This document shows, piece by piece, positions 13,280 through 19,318 of a stretch of 29,817 nucleotides of DNA. The stretch is from positions 1 through 29,817 of the IMG/VR virus record IMGVR_UViG_3300047309_000114, one strand, 5' to 3'. Position numbers and translations under genes: made by a program. The notes beneath the pieces were generated by a model. That model worked only from the letters and a program-made list of their open reading frames with translations. It made no database searches and had not been told where the DNA came from. Each line of letters begins with the position of its first letter. Positions within the stretch are counted from its first letter, which is position 1. The stretch comes from a virus.

Positions 13280-14719
13280 TTAAGCAGTTTGGAGGACGGC
13301 GTTCATATAGGGGCGGAGAATGGTTGTCTCGGCAGCACCCTTGTCGTTGATGTAGTCGATGAAGTTGTCACCGGTCAGTGACGCAGCATCGTTGGTGACA
13401 GACATCGAGCAGAAGTCAGTCAGCGCATTGCAGAACTCGACGGCAGCGATCACCGACTCGTACTTGAGCGAGCCCTTGAAGATACGGAACTCGATCGTGT
13501 GGCGCGGTGTGACGTTGATTGCCTCGTACCGGTCGGTAGACTGGTGAGCACTGGCCAGATCCTTCTGCTTGATCTTGCAATAGCCTTCCGCATAGCGGCG
13601 AGCGATAGCACGGATCATGGACTCGTTCTGCGGATCGTTGACGAACGTCACGATCTTGGCGATCTGGATCTGCGTCAGGTTGTCCTTGTTCACATGCACA
13701 TGCAAGCCGCAGGTGCGCGTGTTGTGGGAAAGCAGATACCGAACGGCGTCCTTGTTGCGAAGGAACTGCCACATCTCATGATGAGCAGGCAGTGACATCG
13801 GCTGGGTCACGATCTCGAAGCCGTTGCTGAGCGAGCCGTCGTTCTCGAAGAACACCTTGGCGCCACGCTCGCCACCGTTGATGACGTCGTGCAGCAGACT
13901 GGCCTTCTCCTCACGGCTGACCATCATGTCCTTGATCTCCACCTCGAGCTCGACGCCGAACCAGCGATGCTTGATCTTTGACCATTCATCAATGATGATG
14001 CGCTGATGAGCCTTGCTCGAGTGATAGCTGCCGATGATCGGCGGAGCTGGTGGTTCGTAGTCAAAGTGGACATACGAGTCCAGGTCATCATCGTAGTTGA
14101 AGTCATCGTCGTTTTCGTCAATGACGCAGTAGTTGCCGTTTTCATCCCGAGCATCTCTCGCGCAGTCTTCGTGAACGTGTGCGTCATAGCGATCAGACCA
14201 CCGATAGTTGTTGGCCACGCAATGACGGCACACATGCTCATCGTGGTACGTGTGAACGATCTTGGCGTCGTATTCCCAACGACCGCAATCATCGCAACGG
14301 CAGATGTCAATCTGCTCGCGCAGCCACTCCTCGCAGTTGATCTCGTCAGGAGCGCCATCAAACATGTTGGTGACACGACGCAGCTTGTCAAGGTTACGCA
14401 TCGAGCCAAGAGCCTTGTCGATCTTGACCATGTACACCAGGACAGCGAATCGGTTGTCATGATTGCGGGCGCACTTGCCGTAGCAAGCAGTTGCCATTTC
14501 GGAAATCCGATTACGCATTGAAGAAAGGATGGCCTTCTGTTCTTCGTTGTCTGTTGCGCCGATCTTGCCGGCCAAAGAGTTGAGAGCTGTGGCCAACGAC
14601 GCCATGAGTTCGCCAGCTGCCGCAGAGTTGCGCTGATGCAGGTTGCAGAAGCGGCTGGAGAACGTCTCGGTAGATTCGTTCATCCAGCGCTGCATAACAG
14701 GGAGGTTGTAGAGTTCCAT
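13280..14719 (-). CDS. amidoligase (Amidoligase_2 / GCS-like ATP-dependent ligase) with zinc ribbon
   Basis: The C-terminal half carries the amidoligase signature: WFGVELEVE (253-261), ENDGSLSNGFEIVTQP (292-307), CGLHVHV (337-343) and HTIEFRIFKG (407-416), as in the family of ATP-dependent amide-bond ligases related to glutamate-cysteine ligase and glutamine synthetase. A zinc ribbon (C140, C142, C145, C164, C167) and an acidic D-rich linker (about 200-222) precede it; the N-terminal 135 residues are helical. The product would ligate an amino acid, peptide or amine to a carboxylate. ATG at 14719 is supported by GGAGACCAA upstream. The amidotransferase follows 13 bases on; substrate unknown. 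Confidence 0.88.
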   Translation of the reverse strand: MELYNLPVMQRWMNESTETFSSRFCNLHQRNSAAAGELMASLATALNSLAGKIGATDNEEQKAILSSMRNRISEMATACYGKCARNHDNRFAVLVYMVKIDKALGSMRNLDKLRRVTNMFDGAPDEINCEEWLREQIDICRCDDCGRWEYDAKIVHTYHDEHVCRHCVANNYRWSDRYDAHVHEDCARDARDENGNYCVIDENDDDFNYDDDLDSYVHFDYEPPAPPIIGSYHSSKAHQRIIIDEWSKIKHRWFGVELEVEIKDMMVSREEKASLLHDVINGGERGAKVFFENDGSLSNGFEIVTQPMSLPAHHEMWQFLRNKDAVRYLLSHNTRTCGLHVHVNKDNLTQIQIAKIVTFVNDPQNESMIRAIARRYAEGYCKIKQKDLASAHQSTDRYEAINVTPRHTIEFRIFKGSLKYESVIAAVEFCNALTDFCSMSVTNDAASLTGDNFIDYINDKGAAETTILRPYMNAVLQTA

Positions 14720-14737
14720 TTGGTCTCCATGAAAATG

Positions 14738-14757
14738 AAAAACCCGCCGAAGCGGGT
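14738..14757 (-). terminator. intrinsic terminator upstream of the amidoligase
   Basis: Minus-strand CCCGC-TTCG-GCGGG with an extra-stable tetraloop, followed by TTTTT. It ends 18 bases before the amidoligase start, so the amidoligase-amidotransferase unit needs its own promoter or antitermination. Confidence 0.88.
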
Positions 14758-14810
14758 CACGAAAGGGAGAGCAGAGGAACAAGGAAACAGTGGATAGGGA
14801 TCAGGGAATC

Positions 14811-14851
14811 AAAAGAAGGGAAGCGAAGCCCCGCCTTCGATAGAGGCGGGG
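14811..14851 (-). terminator. hairpin terminator-like element with delayed T-run
   Basis: CCCCGCC / GGCGGGG, a 9-base loop, followed on the minus strand by CTTCGCTTCCCTTCTTTTG. Two other leftward hairpins (18723-18764 and 19319-19362) end in similar CCCTTCTTTT-like tails, so these look like a family of leaky terminators. Confidence 0.55.
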
Positions 14852-14863
14852 AGAAGCGGGGTC

Positions 14864-15025
14864 TCAGGAAGAGGAAGCCTTCGAGATAGGCTGAGCCAGG
14901 AGCCAATTGCTGCCGAGATAGCGGATGGATGTGACCCACTGCTTGGCGTAGCGGCGGCGTTGCTTCGGTGTCCAGTCATGATTGGCAAAGACACGACGGA
15001 ATCTGCGCAGATGATATGTGTTCAT
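14864..15025 (-). CDS. small basic protein (53 aa)
   Basis: Begins MNTYHLRRFRRVFANHDW and is rich in Arg and Trp (TPKQRRRYAKQWVTSIRYL), so probably nucleic-acid binding or structural. Too short for a standard search but in frame between coupled neighbours: its ATG overlaps the stop of the 36-residue zinc-ribbon gene (ATGA) and a hairpin follows the stop. No family recognised. Confidence 0.6.
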   Translation of the reverse strand: MNTYHLRRFRRVFANHDWTPKQRRRYAKQWVTSIRYLGSNWLLAQPISKASSS

Positions 15026-15132
15026 GGTTTTACCTTTCCTTCTCCAACGTCACAAAATGAGCAGCGGCGTTGCCAGACCCAGACCCTGACCTCGCCGCAC
15101 TCGCAGCATTGCATCTTGAACAGATTCCTCAT
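15022..15132 (-). CDS. tiny zinc-ribbon protein (36 aa)
   Basis: Residues MQCCECGE and CSFCD give two Cys-x2-Cys knuckles separated by 11 residues. It starts one base after the stop of the 127-residue gene and overlaps the following gene by 4 bases, so it is tightly embedded. It could fold around one zinc. Role unknown. Confidence 0.6.
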   Translation of the reverse strand: MRNLFKMQCCECGEVRVWVWQRRCSFCDVGEGKVKP

Positions 15133-15133
15133 C

Positions 15134-15517
15134 TCACCACCAGCTGTCGTAGAACACTGCCATGCCATCGTCAATGATGGCTTCACGAGCCTTCTCGATA
15201 AAGTCCTCGAGAGATTCCATGTCATCGTCGTCCAGTTCGGCGGTACCGAAGAAGAATCCTTGCACCGACACGAAGATGGCTGAGTCCTGACACTCACGCT
15301 CCAGTCTCGCCAGGTCATCGAGCGTCAGCCGCACCGTCGTGCAATTGAAGTCGTCCTTGGCTCCTCCTTTCTCGCGGTACAGGTTTTCCATCCATCCGTG
15401 CAGATGGTTGAACTTTCGCCAATACGCCAGCTCGACCGGGTCGGTGAGCTTGACGTCAACTTGTTCATTGCCAACATTCTTGGCCGGCACGGCCCATGCG
15501 TACATGTCCAATCCCAT
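15134..15517 (-). CDS. MGLDMYAW-type phage hypothetical protein (127 aa)
   Basis: The opening MGLDMYAWAV, the AYWRKFNHLHGWMENLY block and the FNCTTVRLTLDDLARLE block are typical of a phage and marine-virus family sometimes mislabelled phosphoglycerate kinase. No kinase motif (no P-loop, no PGK signature) is present, so I regard it as unknown. The ATG follows the 29-residue gene by 2 bases, whose last codons supply GGAGG as Shine-Dalgarno. Confidence 0.78.
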   Translation of the reverse strand: MGLDMYAWAVPAKNVGNEQVDVKLTDPVELAYWRKFNHLHGWMENLYREKGGAKDDFNCTTVRLTLDDLARLERECQDSAIFVSVQGFFFGTAELDDDDMESLEDFIEKAREAIIDDGMAVFYDSWW

Positions 15518-15519
15518 GA

Positions 15520-15609
15520 TTACCTCCAGGTGTAGTAGAAAAAGAAAACTGCCAACACAAACAAACCGATGACGTGCCTACGTATCGCTTTGAATTCTTG
15601 CTCTGTCAT
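15520..15609 (-). CDS. tiny membrane protein (29 aa)
   Basis: MTEQEFKAIRRH is followed by an apolar segment VIGLFVLAVFFFYYTW, one span with a basic N-terminal side. The start overlaps the preceding stop by ATGA, and its end provides the Shine-Dalgarno for the next gene. Function unknown. Confidence 0.55.
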   Translation of the reverse strand: MTEQEFKAIRRHVIGLFVLAVFFFYYTWR

Positions 15610-15959
15610 TCGTCATCCTCCATAAGCTTCTCGCAGCCCTTCATTTCGATGTCCATAATCTTCTTCGCCCAATCGAGCATCTGACCTGGATCAGTGTCTT
15701 CGATCTCAGCGTTCCTGGCGCTGAGTGCGATCATGTGAGCGATCGACTTGTTGATTGAGAGCCATACACCGAGCGCTTTCTCCTCAGTGATGTGCTCCTC
15801 AAACTTGGCAAGGAAGTGACCGACCAGGTCACGCAGCTTGAGCAGGTTGAGAGTGATTTCAACCGTCCTGGCGTACTTGTCTCCGTTGATGGCGCGGATG
15901 CTGTCCATCATTTCGACGGCAGACTCGAAGATCTGCTCTGCTTGTTCTTCGTTACTCAT
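15606..15959 (-). CDS. hypothetical helical protein, paralogue of the gene at 7652-8032
   Basis: The 117-residue product shares a DSIRAINGDKYARTVEITLN block with the replication-operon protein at 7652, and an adjacent Leu-rich helix. It is preceded by the CRTGGAATGATT repeat and GGAGGAAAAC. The N-terminus (EEQAEQIFESAVEMM) is acidic and helical. Function unknown. Confidence 0.75.
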   Translation of the reverse strand: MSNEEQAEQIFESAVEMMDSIRAINGDKYARTVEITLNLLKLRDLVGHFLAKFEEHITEEKALGVWLSINKSIAHMIALSARNAEIEDTDPGQMLDWAKKIMDIEMKGCEKLMEDDE

Positions 15960-15968
15960 GTTTTCCTC

Positions 15969-15990
15969 CGTGGAATGATTGAGTCGTGAG
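15969..15990. repeat. CRTGGAATGATT repeat, copy 2
   Basis: CGTGGAATGATT (15969-15980) then GAGTCGTGAG. Read leftward, it lies between the terminator at 16005-16025 and the start of the gene at 15959, directly beside that gene's Shine-Dalgarno, as expected of a promoter or leader element. Confidence 0.6.
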
Positions 15991-16004
15991 TTGTTGATGG
16001 AAAT

Positions 16005-16025
16005 AAAAAACCCCGGCGTGCGGGG
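16005..16025 (-). terminator. intrinsic terminator of the 16-18 kb leftward unit
   Basis: On the minus strand CCCCG / CGGGG around a 5-base loop, followed by TTTTTTATT. It lies 31 bases beyond the stop of the gene at 16056. Confidence 0.88.
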
Positions 16026-16055
16026 CTGTGTGTATCAGTCAAGCAGGTACAGGTA

Positions 16056-16262
16056 TCAGTCGAGCGGTTTGTAGATCGTGTTCAGAGTCTCGAAGGATCC
16101 GTCCTCAAACTTCTGGACGATCTCTGACGTGCGAACCCATTGTGTGCCAAGCTTCGGATGGTCAAGCGCATACAGCCTGGCCATCTGAATATCTCTGCCG
16201 GTCTTTTCGATCTTGTAATCGAAGACCTCAACCTCCCCCAGGAAATGAACTATCGGTTTCAT
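16056..16262 (-). CDS. small hypothetical protein (68 aa)
   Basis: MKPIVHFLGEVEVFDYKIEK is a strand-rich start; the end KFEDGSFETLNTIYKPLD resembles a small beta-barrel. It overlaps its neighbour by 35 bases and has AAAGGCGAAT before ATG. Its 3' end lies within a tandem repeat of GTATCAGTCRAGC (16032-16044 and 16053-16065). Unknown function. Confidence 0.7.
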   Translation of the reverse strand: MKPIVHFLGEVEVFDYKIEKTGRDIQMARLYALDHPKLGTQWVRTSEIVQKFEDGSFETLNTIYKPLD

Positions 16263-16479
16263 ATTCGCCTTTCTCTACTGCCTTCAAGGCACGCTTTGCT
16301 GCATTTTTGGCACGCAATCTCACCTGGCTGGTGGCGCGAGTGCCGTCGTATTCGGGCATCTCAAGGAGATCCTTGAGCGCTGTGTACAGAAGCTGAACCT
16401 GTGCATCACGCACGGCTCCCTTCCGCATGAAGTAGAGGGCGGCTTCATCAACGCCGTCTTTGACCAGGATGTTGCTCAT
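16228..16479 (-). CDS. hypothetical protein (83 aa)
   Basis: A mostly helical, basic protein (RATSQVRLRAKNAAKRALKA) ending in a flexible Gly-rich tail. The start overlaps the previous gene by 4 bases. I see no catalytic motif and do not recognise a family. Confidence 0.7.
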   Translation of the reverse strand: MSNILVKDGVDEAALYFMRKGAVRDAQVQLLYTALKDLLEMPEYDGTRATSQVRLRAKNAAKRALKAVEKGEYETDSSFPGGG

Positions 16480-16817
16480 GACGGCATGTACCCTGGCTCA
16501 GATTGCAGCTCGGTCAGGATTTCCATAATGTTGGCGACAACGCTCGGATGCTTGCCGCCGATCGTCCATTCATCAATCATGACCGTGTCGGTGCCGTCGT
16601 CACCCAGATAGTTGTGTCCGTTCTTCCAGTTGTAGATCGTGGCAACCTCGCCGGAATCAAACTGGATCCACCACTCAGCATCCACTTTGTACCCGTCTCC
16701 GTCCATCGGCTCACCGAAGCAAGCAACCAGATCGAAGTATGAGCAGTCGATATTGCCAACCTTGTGCGTGTCAAAGATGTGGATCCCGACCAGTTCGTTG
16801 TGTGTCTTGAATGTCAT
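16476..16817 (-). CDS. hypothetical protein (113 aa)
   Basis: An acidic, aromatic protein: VDAEWWIQFDSGEVATIYNW and GHNYLGDDGTDTVMIDEWTI. Many Trp/Tyr residues suggest a small beta fold, but I recognise no family. It overlaps the genes on both sides by 4 bases. Confidence 0.72.
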   Translation of the reverse strand: MTFKTHNELVGIHIFDTHKVGNIDCSYFDLVACFGEPMDGDGYKVDAEWWIQFDSGEVATIYNWKNGHNYLGDDGTDTVMIDEWTIGGKHPSVVANIMEILTELQSEPGYMPS

Positions 16818-17032
16818 GCTCTCATCCTCAGTTTCTGTTGATCTGCGGCTGGCAGCAATTCCTCTGCGTGGACTTCTCTGCCGCCGATTACATAGCTCAC
16901 CCTGCCGAACTTGTTCATCTTGACCTTCTCAACCACTCCGATGAATGGTTCGCCAAGCCAGGGGAACGGATAGACAGGTACTCGATCGCCAACTTTGGCG
17001 TGGACTTTCTTCCAGTCGATGTCATGTCGCAT
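16814..17032 (-). CDS. small beta-barrel (SH3/KOW-like) protein (72 aa)
   Basis: VGDRVPVYPFPWLGEPFIGV then KMNKFGRVSYVIGGREVHAE suggests a small barrel as in KOW/Tudor-like domains. No proven role. It overlaps the gene at 16476 by 4 bases and lies 2 bases after the gene at 17035. Confidence 0.65.
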   Translation of the reverse strand: MRHDIDWKKVHAKVGDRVPVYPFPWLGEPFIGVVEKVKMNKFGRVSYVIGGREVHAEELLPAADQQKLRMRA

Positions 17033-17034
17033 GG

Positions 17035-17292
17035 TCAGAATGGGATGTCTTCGTATTCACCTGAACCTCCGTCGCGTTGGTAGTGTTGTTGCTCGTACTC
17101 ACCGAAGATCTGATCCCATTCATCGGCGGTCATACCAGTCACGATGAACTCGCGCTGGTCATCGGTCAGATTGGGGAACACGTCCTGAATCAGGGCGCTG
17201 GTGGTTGCCCACATCACGATCTGTTGTTCGGTGACGGGCAGATCCATGGTGCGGGTGATGCCAGTTGCCTGGCTGGTGCGGGTGATCAGCAT
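17035..17292 (-). CDS. phage protein of unknown function (85 aa)
   Basis: MLITRTSQATGITRTMDLPV then LIQDVFPNLTDDQREFIVTG and MTADEWDQIFGEY. This REFI-x-TG-MT-x-EWD pattern appears in many phages without a function. It starts 3 bases after the stop of the preceding 51-residue gene. Confident as a gene, not in function. Confidence 0.78.
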   Translation of the reverse strand: MLITRTSQATGITRTMDLPVTEQQIVMWATTSALIQDVFPNLTDDQREFIVTGMTADEWDQIFGEYEQQHYQRDGGSGEYEDIPF

Positions 17293-17295
17293 TTG

Positions 17296-17451
17296 TTACT
17301 CCTTTTCAATCAGATCAATGGCCTCAATGAGCAGTTGTCTTGCATCATCAATCTCTGGCTGCTCCTCAAACACATCCTGAGTGTTGTCAACCAGCCAGTC
17401 ATTCAGGATGCTCTCCGCCCTGGTGATGAGAACTTTAATGTTCGGGTTCAT
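17296..17451 (-). CDS. small acidic protein (51 aa)
   Basis: The product begins MNPNIKVLITRAESILNDW and ends EAIDLIEKE, an acidic helical protein. GAGGAGGAT precedes the ATG by about 8 bases, and its ATG overlaps the stop of the 39-residue gene upstream (ATGA). No family recognised. Confidence 0.62.
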   Translation of the reverse strand: MNPNIKVLITRAESILNDWLVDNTQDVFEEQPEIDDARQLLIEAIDLIEKE

Positions 17452-17567
17452 TCTTCATCCTCCTCTTCGACTTCGACGCGGATGAACCTGGCGCCCTCAA
17501 AGATCTGAATGACCTCGAAGTCAATGCCGGCCTTGTCCAGCGTCTCGTACAGTTCTTGCGCGGTCAT
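17448..17567 (-). CDS. tiny acidic protein (39 aa)
   Basis: MTAQELYETLDKAGIDFEVI followed by ARFIRVEVEEEDEE, a strand-helix pair with a very acidic end. ATGA overlaps on both sides tie it to the neighbours. Unknown. Confidence 0.6.
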   Translation of the reverse strand: MTAQELYETLDKAGIDFEVIQIFEGARFIRVEVEEEDEE

Positions 17568-17764
17568 GATCCAGCCCCCAGCAGCTCCAGCCGCTTGATG
17601 CAGTCCTCGACTGTTTCGATGGCATCCTTTGGGTTGCCAGCAGTCAAGTCATACAGCGCACCGTTGAGCTGTTCCCAGATGACCTGGAGCTCGGCGTCTT
17701 CGTCCCGATTCATCGGATGCGGGATCGGGATGCCATTGGTTGGGTTGAAGATTGGTCGTTGCAT
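17564..17764 (-). CDS. small hypothetical protein (66 aa)
   Basis: The N-terminal half is extended and Pro-rich (IFNPTNGIPIPHPM), the second half helical and acidic (DAIETVEDCIKRLELLG). It lies 3 bases after the stop of the DUF6876 gene upstream and overlaps the 39-residue gene by 4 bases. No motif recognised. Confidence 0.65.
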   Translation of the reverse strand: MQRPIFNPTNGIPIPHPMNRDEDAELQVIWEQLNGALYDLTAGNPKDAIETVEDCIKRLELLGAGS

Positions 17765-17767
17765 GGT

Positions 17768-18124
17768 TCAGTACTCCGAGGTCAGCATTAGAACTTTGTC
17801 AGTCAGGAAGAAGCGCCACTCACCGGCAGGGCAGTCGGTGTAGATCTGCTTGCGTGACCAGACCTGGCCGTCATTGCCATCGGTCACGATGATGTTGGCG
17901 GTGCCGTCCTTGACGTCCATCGTGATGGACATGAACGGATTGCGGCGAACCTTGCTCATCAGCTCGGTGCCCAGGATGTCCAGGAACCAGTACGCGCCAG
18001 CCTTTTGGGCGAAGTACTGAACGCCATCGGTGTAGCGCATCCAGGGATACAGCGGGTTGAAGTGGTAACGCTCGGTGCCAATGAACTGGCTGAGCTGGGA
18101 TTCAAGGTCAATGGTGTTTGGCAT
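17768..18124 (-). CDS. DUF6876-family phage protein (118 aa)
   Basis: The residues FIGTERYHFNPLYPWMRYTD, DGVQYFAQKAGAYWFLDIL and the C-terminal TDCPAGEWRFFLTDKVLM with the terminal SEY match the DUF6876 pattern (a T-G-x-x-x-Y-H start and T-D-G-V...Y-W-x-L-D core). These proteins occur in phages and mobile elements; function unknown. ATG at 18124 (MPNTIDLESQ) has GAGGGA 8 bases before and the repeat CRTGGAATGATT just upstream. Confidence 0.8.
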   Translation of the reverse strand: MPNTIDLESQLSQFIGTERYHFNPLYPWMRYTDGVQYFAQKAGAYWFLDILGTELMSKVRRNPFMSITMDVKDGTANIIVTDGNDGQVWSRKQIYTDCPAGEWRFFLTDKVLMLTSEY

Positions 18125-18132
18125 ATTCCCTC

Positions 18133-18175
18133 CATGGAATGATTGGTTAGTGAGCACTATCAACGTGGAATGATT
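18133..18175. repeat. CRTGGAATGATT repeat, copies 3 and 4 in tandem
   Basis: CATGGAATGATT (18133-18144) and CGTGGAATGATT (18164-18175) are 31 bases apart on one face of the helix. Read leftward they follow the terminator at 18194-18225 and precede the Shine-Dalgarno of the DUF6876 gene, so they probably mark a leader or promoter. Confidence 0.65.
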
Positions 18176-18193
18176 GAGCCGGGAACGGCGCAT

Positions 18194-18225
18194 GAAAAAC
18201 AAAGACCGAGGCTGGCGAACCAGCC
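18194..18225 (-). terminator. intrinsic terminator of the 18.2-18.6 kb gene
   Basis: On the minus strand GGCTGG-TTCG-CCAGCC, with TCGGTCTTTGTTTTTC after it: a stable tetraloop hairpin with a slightly delayed T-run. Confidence 0.82.
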
Positions 18226-18243
18226 CCGATCGTTGCGATGTGG

Positions 18244-18645
18244 TTACAGCGGTGCGTCTTCAGCCTTGGGGGCGGTGACTGTCACACGCAGCGGCTTGAC
18301 CAGACGCTCACGCACACGGGCGATGAGCATCTCAGCAGCAGCGTTGGTGTCCTCCTGAGAGGCAGCGTTGTCGAAGGCAACCAGAGCCTCCAAGAGGTAG
18401 ATCTGGGTTGACTTCTCACGAACGCCGGCTCCGGGCAGGTCACGGCCACCGAGAGCGGCAGCACGCCCGATCTGGGCCAGGGTGGCGGGTTGCATATCGC
18501 GCTGGGCGATAGCGGCAGAGATGGCCTGCGATGCTTCTGAGCGGGTAGCAGGCACGGTGTTGATGCCGAGAGCCACTAAACGCTGGATCTGAGCAGCGGT
18601 AGGAGCAGCGGGATTGGCAACGGTTTGAGCGATAGCGATGGTCAT
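18244..18645 (-). CDS. Ala-rich hypothetical protein (133 aa)
   Basis: The product begins MTIAIAQTVANPAAPTAAQI and is a soluble, Ala-rich helical protein (REKSTQIYLLEALVAF, EMLIARVRERL). ATG at 18645 follows AAGGAG by 7 bases. It forms its own unit, with hairpins before and a terminator after. I recognise no family. Confidence 0.72.
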   Translation of the reverse strand: MTIAIAQTVANPAAPTAAQIQRLVALGINTVPATRSEASQAISAAIAQRDMQPATLAQIGRAAALGGRDLPGAGVREKSTQIYLLEALVAFDNAASQEDTNAAAEMLIARVRERLVKPLRVTVTAPKAEDAPL

Positions 18646-18700
18646 GGTTTTCTCCTTAAAGGAAGTTGAACAAAGGAACACGAAAGCAAACAAGGGAACA

Positions 18701-18715
18701 GGCGCCGAAGGCACC
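18701..18715 (-). terminator. hairpin GGYGCC, leader of the 18.2 kb gene
   Basis: The minus strand can fold GGTGCC-TTC-GGCGCC, followed by TGTTCCCTTGTTT. It lies downstream of the 18723-18764 hairpin and 56 bases before the ATG at 18645. It may act as a weak second terminator or a stabilising leader hairpin. Confidence 0.35.
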
Positions 18716-18722
18716 AACAAAC

Positions 18723-18764
18723 AAAAGAGGGAGGAATCCGCCCCTCGATAGGGGGCAGGATTCC
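18723..18764 (-). terminator. terminator-like double-stem hairpin
   Basis: GGAATCC (18733-18739) pairs with GGATTCC (18758-18764), enclosing CCCCT/AGGGG. On the minus strand it is followed by TCCCTCTTTTGTTTG. It follows the stop at 18788 by about 24 bases and resembles the tails at 14811 and 19319. Confidence 0.65.
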
Positions 18765-18787
18765 GGAAAGCCAGCCGGAGGCAGAGC

Positions 18788-18964
18788 TCAGATGAGCGGA
18801 CGCTGTTGGCTGGAAGTGGAGTAACGCTGTTGGTAGGCTTGGCAGCGTTTGAAGTCAGCGTGATTCATCACGCCAGAGCCAAGGCAGGTGAAACACTTGC
18901 CAAGGTTGCGATAGACCCCAGTGCCGTAGCACTTGGGGCAGGTGACAGATTCACCGCGCTTCAC
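18788..18964 (-). CDS. DnaJ-type zinc-finger mini-protein, GTG start (58 aa)
   Basis: TCPKCYGTGVYRNLGKCFTC ends in LGSG, that is two CxxCxGxG repeats as in the DnaJ central zinc finger. The start is GTG at 18964 in a GTGA overlap with the 28-residue gene; GGTGG precedes it by 5 bases. It has no J-domain, so chaperone function is not implied. It may bind unfolded protein or RNA. Confidence 0.65.
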   Translation of the reverse strand: MKRGESVTCPKCYGTGVYRNLGKCFTCLGSGVMNHADFKRCQAYQQRYSTSSQQRPLI

Positions 18965-19047
18965 GATGACCACCAAGCAACGAGAGCCATGGCAAGGCAG
19001 ACACCGATCACGATCGCCAGCAAGCAGTCTTTGATGTGGTTGTTCAT
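18961..19047 (-). CDS. tiny membrane protein (28 aa)
   Basis: MNNHIKDCLLAIVIGVCLAM continues ALVAWWSS, one hydrophobic span. Its ATG overlaps the stop of the 56-residue membrane protein by 4 bases and its stop overlaps the GTG start of the next gene by 4 bases. Too small to identify; its position between two coupled genes supports it. Confidence 0.55.
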   Translation of the reverse strand: MNNHIKDCLLAIVIGVCLAMALVAWWSS

Positions 19048-19214
19048 TGCTGTGCCTCCAACCAAGCCATAACAGGCGTGAAGGCGAGCGAGAGAGCGGC
19101 AACGATAAGCAAAGTTGAGCTCTCGACACCGAGAACAGCTACGCCATATAGGTAGCCAGCAAGGCAGATGAAGGTCTTGAGTGCAAAGTAAACAGTGAAG
19201 TGATGTTTGAACAT
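19044..19214 (-). CDS. small two-span membrane protein (56 aa)
   Basis: MFKHHFTVYFALKTFICLAG opens the first span and LLIVAALSLAFTPVMAWL forms the second. GGAG lies 6 bases before the ATG at 19214. It is the first gene of the large leftward block. Two adjacent tiny membrane proteins suggest a membrane complex, a lysis accessory or exclusion role; none is proven. Confidence 0.65.
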   Translation of the reverse strand: MFKHHFTVYFALKTFICLAGYLYGVAVLGVESSTLLIVAALSLAFTPVMAWLEAQQ

Positions 19215-19248
19215 AGTCAGCTCCAAAAGGGTTTGAGAAATCAACAGG

Positions 19249-19313
19249 TTATCCACAAGAAATCACGCAAAAGTCCTCATATTCTGAGAAATCTGTGGAT
19301 AACTTGTGGATAA
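19249..19313. other. cluster of three perfect DnaA boxes (candidate origin)
   Basis: TTATCCACA at 19249-19257 on the plus strand, and TGTGGATAA at 19294-19302 and 19305-19313, the same box on the other strand, the last two 11 bases apart. The consensus DnaA box is TTATCCACA. Three exact copies in 65 bases are unlikely by chance. DnaA-dependent initiation is inferred. Confidence 0.65.
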
Positions 19314-19318
19314 GTACA

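Noticed and set aside
15134-15517. Phosphoglycerate kinase
   Set aside because: Annotation common for this family, but no PGK motifs and only 127 residues.
18788-19129. 113-codon version of the zinc-finger gene
   Set aside because: The first 55 codons overlap the 28- and 56-residue genes and look non-coding; GTG at 18964 is the better start.
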